In this document: in pieces, positions 56,902 to 64,000 of the stretch
Position numbering within the stretch: the first letter of the stretch is position 1
Layout of the letters: every line of letters begins with the position of its first letter
DNA from: Adineta vaga
Lineage: Eukaryota; Rotifera
NCBI GenBank assembly: GCA_021613535.1
Contig: CP075492.1
Location: 18,290,001 to 18,354,000 of the forward strand
DNA length: 64,000 nt
Reading direction: 5' to 3'
The notes under the pieces: generated by a model
Databases searched by the model: none
Told to the model about the DNA's origin: nothing
What the model saw: the letters and a program-made list of their open reading frames with translations, nothing else
Program-made: the position numbers and the translations under genes

Positions 56902-57879
56902 CTCCTAGTTGTAACGAAATAGGTTTTGAAAATCTACAGTAATAAAATATGATTGTTGTGATGAGTTTGTATGTCAACGACAAAACCTTTCTGACACTTG
57001 CATCTATTTAGCAATTCGACTTATCTTGAGGGTGTGGGTTTATAGACCTGGATGTTCGGTGAAACCATGGGTGGGTGTATGAACATGTGTTCCGTGTGGA
57101 TGAAAATGTGTCAAAATAGATGAAATAGCGTGGGTGTGGGTGAGACAAAAATCTGAATCGTTTTCGCGTAGATAAAGTTGCTACATCAATTCGTCTTACT
57201 TTTGGCACACGCAGAAAAACTCTGTCTTCTACAGTCGAGGGTAAATTCAGTCGACACGACGAACGTTACTTGTTTCTTAATCACCATCGAGTATCTCTTC
57301 TAATATTTATATATATTATCACGAAAAAGTTTTTATTCACAAATGAAGCATAATAGTAGCTATGTCTGATAGTCATGATCGAAGAAATTCTTTCTCATTC
57401 CCGTCTATCAAGGCTGTACTGTATAGGTTTGACGGGCATAGTAAATAATAACAGTATTTATTTTTTCATAATAAATGAACGAAGCACTATCAAGGACAAA
57501 TTTCGTTCGTTTCTTTGCTAGTTAAAAAATTATGCATAATCATATATAATCAGTATTATTTTCAAATTTTATTTACTTTTTCGAAGCCATGTTAGTGTCC
57601 ACGGTAAAAAAGCTACTAACGATTAATTAGAAACTTATGAGACAAACTAATGAAAACAAAATACATATGCAAAAATAACTTCAAAATCACCTATCGAGGG
57701 TGTGTGTGTGGTAGAAAGCAACACAGATACCTCACGAGTGTTTGCAACGACTGACGGCGCAATCGCTATGACTTAAGCTCTCACTTTCAGCACGTAAATG
57801 CTCTTCTTTCACAGCAAACATTCGATTATTGCGTTCCTAATCTAACGGTCAGCCACCCACACCGAAACCAACGTACCTG
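56902..57879. other. Intergenic with telomere-like tracts
   Basis: TTGAGGGTGTGGG (57028), ATGGGTGGGTGTATG (57067), GCGTGGGTGTGGGTGAG (57129-57145) and CGAGGGTGTGTGTGTGG (57695) lie upstream of the TRPA-like gene. No coding frame is recognised. Confidence 0.45.
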
Positions 57880-58535
57880 ATTACATCGTCAGTGCTTTAG
57901 ATTGTTCGATCGTCAGTTCATTAGGTCGTTACATCGTCAGTTCGTTAGATAGTTGAATCGTTAGGTCGTTCGATCGTCAGTTCATTAGATAGTTGAATCG
58001 TTAGGTCGTTCGATCGTCAGTTCGTTAGGTCGTTCGATCGTCAGTTCATTAGATCGTTAGATCGTGGGATCGTCAGTTCGTTAGGTCGTTCGATCGTCAG
58101 TTCATTAGATCGTTAGATCGTGGGATCGTCAGTTCGTTAGATCGTTACATCGTCAGTTCGTTAGATCGCTACATCGTTAGATCGTCAGTTCGTTAGATCG
58201 CTACATCGTTAGATCGTTACATCGTCAGTTCGTTAGATCGTGGGATCGTTAGATCGTGGGATCGTTAGATCGTGGGATCGTGGGATCGTTAGATCGTGGG
58301 ATCGTTAGATCGTTGGATCGTTAGATCGTCAGCTCGTTAGATCGTTAGATCGTCAGCTCGTTGGATCGTCAGCTCGTTAGATCGTTACATCGTTAGATCG
58401 TCAGCTCGTGAGATCGTCAGCTCGTGAGATCGTTACATCGTTAGATCGTCAGCTCGTGAGATCGTCAGCTCGTGAGATCGTCAGCTCGTGAGATCGTTAC
58501 ATCGTTAGATGGTTGGATCGTTTGATCATCACCTG
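57880..58535. repeat. Satellite with 8-bp unit, consensus (G/C)ATCGTTA
   Basis: About 650 bp of tandem octamers such as GATCGTTA, GATCGTCA, GTTCGTTA, CATCGTTA, GCTCGTGA and GATCGTGG. Variants alternate in blocks, giving higher-order periods (for example GATCGTCAGCTCGTGA repeated near 58400-58490). No coding frame is likely. Confidence 0.85.
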
Positions 58536-58694
58536 GTTACCTTCTTAACTATATATCCTGGATCCGTTCAGCTCGATCGCTACCCGCTAGTTAATGCGAA
58601 GGCCCCTACCGCTGTTGGCATAAACACCGTAGCGGAAACGTGTACACATGGAAGAATTCAGCGCCGAACAGCGATCGCGTTCACGCATCACCCG

Positions 58695-59115
58695 CACTGT
58701 TACCAACATCCTTATTCACACCCTCCGTTACATCCACACACTTACCTAAACCTACATCCTTATTCAGACACTCAGTTACACCCACACCCTCACCTAAACC
58801 TACATCCTTATTCACACCCTCACCTAAACCCATATCCTTATTCACACCCTCAGCTACACCCACACCCTCACCTAAACCCATATCCTTATTCACACCCTCA
58901 GCTACACCCACACCCTCACCTTAACCCATATCCTTATTCACACCCTCAGCTACACCCACACCCTCACCTAAACCTACATCTTTATTCACACACTCAGTTA
59001 CACCCACACCCTCACCTAAACCCATATCCTTATTCACACCCTCAGCTACACCCACACCCTCACCTTAACCCATATCCTTATTCACACCCTCAGTTACAGT
59101 CTCACCGTTATCCAC
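58695..59115. repeat. Satellite with 48-bp unit containing CACCCACACCC
   Basis: Repeats of CACCCACACCCTCACCTAAA then CCCATATCCTTATTCACACC then CTCAGCTA (48 bp), with some shorter 30-bp versions. Because 48 is a multiple of three and the unit lacks stops, long frames stay open here (His/Pro/Tyr/Leu repeats at 58509-59135); I do not regard these as genes. The C-rich word is the complement of the telomere-like tract. Confidence 0.85.
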
Positions 59116-59135
59116 ACCCTCAGGAAGCGATATAG

Positions 59136-60504
59136 CCATCTACAAATTAACCTCTCAAAAGCACTCTCATGCGCTCCCTCGGGTAAATGCATATGCATAC
59201 TTTCAGGCACATCAATAGCCTCATTCGCACCCTCAACGAGCCATATATTCATACACGAATGAAGTGGACAATAGTTCCGAGGTCCACATCTTCACCCTCA
59301 AGAATGGTGGTTTGCCGAGGTATGTGCAAAGTTGATTCCTATATTCAAGGTTACTTTTCAGATGGTAGTGATTTATCCATTTCAAACATGCGCTTTGTGT
59401 CACGATAATTGATGGCACTATTTTTTACGGAAGTTTGATGTTCTTCAATTGATACTTCATTATCTACGCTTGCAGTAGGAGCATTAAATGCTTGATGAAT
59501 ATGTGTGAATGATATAGAAGTTTCATAGAGTTTTTCGAATGGCTAAATATTGAATGTATGTCGGAAGCAATGGCAAAGATGAAGCACATTTCGAACAGAT
59601 GGTTGACGTCTAATCTATAACCCGGGATTGAGCGCGTAGCTGACATATATTTATAGATAGATGACTCGATTTTTCACGCGAACAAAGTTGATTATATTTA
59701 TCTTGTCTTAGGATTGATAACAAAAACTAACAACAGTGAAAAAATGCTGTTGTATGCCAAATAAGAAGAAAAGTTATCAGATAGCTAGTAATTAAGTTTG
59801 TATTAGAATATAACGAAAAATCAGATATTATATCACTGTCTGATCATTAACTAAATTTTAAAGATTATATTTGTATTGAAAAGAATTTTTGCAGGTATTT
59901 TGTTTGAATTGCTTGTTATTAATATTTTGTTTGCTGTCGATCTTTTCTTACTTTGCTGTATGCTTTTTTACGTGCTTGATTTGAATTTTGCTAATCTTTT
60001 TTAGATATCTTTTTAAATTATTTTTCCTTTTCTTTTTCGTTGGTGTCTGTTAGTTATACTAATAAGTTTTGTTTGTCGAACGAGTGTCTGTGCATCAGCG
60101 ACATCTATTACTGAAGATATACAATTAAATAAATTATTGCATGACTTTTATAAAAAGAAGTATTTTCCGGAAATTAGAAAATACGAATTAATGTATTTAT
60201 ATTATTTGATATTTTGTCCGTCCGACTCGAAATTTCTACCATTCAATAAACGGTGGATTAACGGTCACTAGAAATGAAATACATAATGGTCCAGCTTGAA
60301 AATGAATACGTACAATAGATAAAAGGCAATGGAATACTGACCGATCGATTTTCTTATACACCATTTCTACGAATCGATTATCGATCGTTGTTAGTTACAA
60401 AATCGGATTAGTTATCTTATTATTTTTCGAAGAAAAAGTCGTTTATATTTTGATTCTATTTTTAAATACTTTTAGATGATATCAACTTTTAAAAGCATCG
60501 TAAT
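59136..60504. other. Intergenic, no gene recognised
   Basis: AT-rich; short frames on both strands near 59190-59650 lack family features. It should include the promoter of the following gene. Confidence 0.4.
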
Positions 60505-63500
60505 ATGAAATCATTTACATCAAATTTTAACACTCTACCGTCATTTTTATTGTCTGCTAATCGTAATGCAGCAGGTGAATTGACACGAAATGAAACCATT
60601 GGAAATTTTCTACCAAATCATGTGGCAAATGTCTATCTCAATTACGAATATATTAATAAGATTAATGCATTTGGATTATTTGTTGCTAGTCTACCAGTTT
60701 GTTCTCATTTATTGGGTAATGATGTTTATTTGAATTATCTTGGTAATCGATTAAATCCTGTATCACTAAATGTCATTGTTGGTGGTGCTACTGGTATGCT
60801 TGTTAAGATATTATTTGTCGCGATTTATCCTTATATTTAAGGTACATTGAAATCAACTGTTATTCGACAAGCTATTGAACCATTTGAACGAATATCGAAT
60901 TTGGTTCCTCGTTTGCAAATGAGCGTTGAAAAAGTGAAGGCAATTAAACCAAATTTGAATACAACAGATACACAAAAAGAAAAGCAATTATTTACTCATA
61001 GTATCGTATTGAAATCTACCATCATTGACAATACCACACCTGTCGGATTATTAATGTCATTCAATACATCCGAGAATTTATTGATTGCTACAACGGAAGC
61101 TGACACACAATTAGGAAAATTTGGTATGTGAGTTTTTATTAAGACTTTTCGTTTATTGTTTATTATTCTTCTAGGTTTATTTGATACAACAGGTAGTGAT
61201 CGACATACAGAAAGTTCAGATACGTTAATAAAAGCATACGATGGTCAAATATCGAACTTTAGTCGTATGACCGGCGCCGGTGGAAGTATTTATGTTGAAC
61301 ATGGTGTCTTATCGTTTATCGGTGGTTCAACTTTAGAAAAGTTTTTTAATGTATTAAAACTCATTTTGGAATATCGATCATCAACCGGTTTGTATACAAG
61401 ATTTTTATATTTGACCATGCCTCAAATCAAAAGTATACGTGTTGATGCATATAAATCGTTTCAAATTAATCAACGTTTACCGTCCTTATCATTTCTTTAT
61501 TTAATTATTAGCCAAATGGAACAGGTCGAATTTCATTTCCGAAAAACACAAAATAGTCAACCCGATAGGTAACACATGTAGCAGTGCGATCATTTTCACT
61601 TATTTTATTTATAGTCATGGAATTGATCGTGATGATGGTGATTATGATGCCAACAGCGCATTAAATTTCTATGTTAATCATGTTGGTGATATTAATGATA
61701 ATTCATTAATAAATAACCGACCTCAATACGAACATGATATAATTGTGAAGATGATGGAACACGCACCTCGATTATGCTGTATTATTCAATCCATCTTGAT
61801 TGCATTATCAGTTGCATCATCATTTGAAGATGATCTTAGTTTTGATTATGGCGAAAATACACCTATTGATTCAACATGGTTAGCTATTATTTCCGAACGT
61901 TTAAATTCGATGTACTTTTCAAAAACACCGATTTCAAACAAAAATAAATTTCACATCGTTTATGTTGAATTAACTGCTTGCGAAATTGCAATGAAATTGG
62001 TGGATTACTTTCTCAAACAAGCATTAACTTTGTTCAATACTGATCCTGAGCATATACGAAGAATAACAGCTTCAATAGCGTCGTCTAGTACTGATATGTT
62101 ATTGAACAAAAGTTTGTCAAATTTTGATAATAAACAAGACAACAAAAGCTTACATTCGTGTCTTTTCATGCATTTCCAATACAATTATTTTTTCAAAGAA
62201 TGGCTACGAAGAGGTTATCCAGCAGGTGGATCAATTACTGGACAAAATCCTGTGTCAAAAAGTCTCCTAAAAGATAATTCGGTTTTTGATAAACAACTGG
62301 ATGAATTAGTGCAAGCAGGTTTATTACATACATCAGTGAAAATGATCGAAGCAGGTGAAAAGCAAAGCAATTATTCAAGAAATTATTTTAAATGTTATTA
62401 TCGTTGTTTGCCTGGATTATCAAATGAAGAACAACAAGATTTTCAACAAAAGTTGAATTCTTTTGAAATCAATACAACATTAGAAAATTATATTCGTTTC
62501 CATAATGAATGCATTAAACATGATTTACCTAAACAATATGTTATTGGCAAAGAACAAATGCTCTGGTATCAAGAACGACCACAATATCGTTCTGAATTTC
62601 AACATTATTTTCCACGTGAAACATTTGTTCTTAAACTAAACGATCATGAACAAATAAACATGGACAATGCTTTTCAAACATTTGATAATTACGAGCAAAA
62701 TATTAACATCAATAGAAATGCATCTCATTCCAAAATCACAAAGGATATGGCAACATTAACTGATGAATTCGAAGTTGAAAACAATCTCAACATTATTTCG
62801 AATATTAAATCTATTAAAAGTGTATATGTTTGTAATAAATCATCACCATTATTATCTCGACCAATAACAACAACATTAGTAGCAGTACCAAAACCAAATG
62901 AAACGGCAATTCAACAAGGATTTTTACTTGAAATGAATAAAGAAAAATCAAAATTACAGCAAATTCTCGATTCTTTGTGCTTTGTTGTCGGTTACGATAC
63001 GTATAATGAAATCATTACAAATGTGAATAAATTGAACAAAAAAGATGAACAAAGTAATTCGCTCATAACTTAACTATAACGATGAATGTTTTATATCAAT
63101 TTCTTTACAGAATCTAAGTATTTTCTTACATTCAACAGTAGCAATATGGGCACACGTCTTTATAAGAAGTTTCAGATTGATGGTAAGTAAATTTTAATTT
63201 ATTTATCATATACTAGTTAGTCATGAACATTTATTTTTAAATTCAATAGAACTCGAAGGCAATCATGATGCATCAGTATTTAATAACCAAGAAACAACAT
63301 TACTATTGAATGAAACACAAGAGCAAGGAGTTGTTTCTGATCAACAAATATCACCCAACTTCAATTTGACATGTGATGAATGTAAATAAACATTTATATG
63401 TAAACCAATTCATATCTCATATTCATTTTCGTCTTTGTTTAGTATTTCAGAGTAATGACAGAACATCAATGGCTACAAATATTATCAACCAATCATCTAT

Positions 63501-63885
63501 CCCATCGGCTTACGATGCTAATAATGTTCTCCATCATAACAATACCATAAACAGTGCACATCAAGCTGTTCCAATTCTAACTAATCAAAATATACAATCA
63601 GGTATGTTTTCCTGACAAAACCCATGAGTTTTAATTATTTATTTTATAGATATTCTTGAAGATATTGATGATGATGAATTAATCAATCTTTTTGATTATC
63701 TCGATAAATGTACTTATAATTTTGATCAACGTGTATCTAACAACATAGATTTACAGATAAATAGTGAGTATGATCTACTCTGTGTAAAATATAAGTTGAA
63801 CACAAACAGGATTTCTGTCATCTTCTGTCAATGTTCGTTTTGGTGGTATTACGCATCTCATAATAATTAAATCGGAATTATTCTG
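60505..63885 (+). CDS. Large multi-exon protein with P-loop and DUF3987-like region
   Basis: Exon 1 (60505-60793) and exon 2 (from 60842) are joined by a 48-bp intron (GTATGC..TTTAAG); reading through it would meet a stop, whereas splicing yields SLNVIVGGATGTLKSTVIRQ, a Walker-A-like loop. After intron 61125-61175, exon 3 gives GLFDTTGSDRHTESSDTLIK, YVEHGVLSFIGGSTLEKFF and STGLYTRFLYLTMP, resembling the DUF3987 helicase/primase-like ATPases of phage and mobile elements. Exon 4 (61614 to 63053) encodes 480 residues of helical sequence including RRGYPAGGSITGQNPVSK. Further short exons (63111-63182, 63250-63381, about 63444-63601, about 63651-63764) carry an Asn/Ser-rich then acidic tail (DILEDIDDDELINLFDYLD), and a last exon appears to end at about 63885. 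A mobile-element origin is possible but unproven. Confidence 0.5.
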
Positions 63886-64000
63886 AAATAGTAAATGATA
63901 AATTTTCATGATCTTAAAGTAGTACTTTTTTTAATAAGTATTTTCAAAATATTTATTGACAGTTATGAATCAACAAGTATTGGTTTGATATTAGGTTGCA

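Noticed and set aside
57880-58535. CRISPR array
   Set aside because: The units are 8-bp tandem octamers with no spacers, in an animal genome.
58509-59135. Long His/Pro/Tyr-rich open frame (208 codons) and overlapping frames
   Set aside because: The frames are open only because the 48-bp satellite unit is a multiple of three and has no stops; three frames and the opposite strand are open at once.
60838-60847. In-frame TAA suggesting stop-codon readthrough
   Set aside because: A 48-bp GT..AG intron (60794-60841) removes the stop and restores a P-loop motif, a simpler explanation.

Overview
This 64 kb window is animal DNA. It is AT-rich, its genes are cut by many very short introns (about 45-60 bp, GT..AG), and most of its genes belong to families typical of bdelloid rotifers. 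These include NHL-propeller and PPC-like ectodomain proteins, expanded DEG/ENaC-type and rhodopsin-like receptor genes, a TIR-domain protein, a TRPA-like channel, an astacin and a P450. Short G-rich TGTGGG/GGGTGTGGGTG tracts, the telomere repeat reported for bdelloids, are scattered between the genes. I infer a bdelloid rotifer; the genus cannot be told from the sequence.

Layout. 0.5-1.6 kb: membrane-anchored SDR with an altered active site. 3.7-6.6 kb: nearly complete hAT transposon. 6.7-13.7 kb: a block of more balanced base composition with a TIR protein and a split, bacterial-type AAA_13 ATPase whose putative 1.8 kb intron holds a large perfect-looking hairpin. 14.5-16.6 kb: a hammerhead-ribozyme-like core, a poorly understood spliced gene and a gene remnant. 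17.4-18.6 kb: intronless FAD monooxygenase that looks horizontally acquired. 19.9-20.1 kb: small secreted six-cysteine prepropeptide. 20.8-22.4 kb: DEG/ENaC channel gene with a one-base frameshift.

22.9-39.1 kb is the most striking region. The same two extracellular modules, a PPC-like domain and an NHL beta-propeller, occur in three architectures: (i) a short membrane-anchored Ser/Thr-rich PPC protein; (ii) an NHL-PPC-PPC-7TM receptor with two further NHL exons upstream, the three NHL exons each being exactly 888 bp; (iii) a secreted astacin-PPC-Thr linker-NHL metalloprotease. Every module junction I could resolve is a phase-1 intron, so these cassettes can be exchanged, duplicated or skipped without breaking the frame.

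40.2-52.5 kb: GPI-type Cys-rich protein with a promoter that is duplicated 6 kb away, a broken 7TM receptor lacking TM4, an intact P450, a single-pass membrane protein, an F-box protein with 13 one-exon leucine-rich repeats (12 exons of exactly 84 bp, one of 83 bp), and an SLC25A44-like mitochondrial carrier. 52.8-56.9 kb: TRPA-like ankyrin channel with a dense cysteine insert before the membrane domain. 57.9-59.1 kb: two satellites, one with an 8-bp unit and one with a 48-bp unit built on CACCCACACCC. 60.5-63.9 kb: multi-exon gene with a P-loop and DUF3987-like features.

Exon models were made by eye from frame, GT..AG and domain continuity. No alignment, transcript or database search was possible, so family names rest on recognised motifs.
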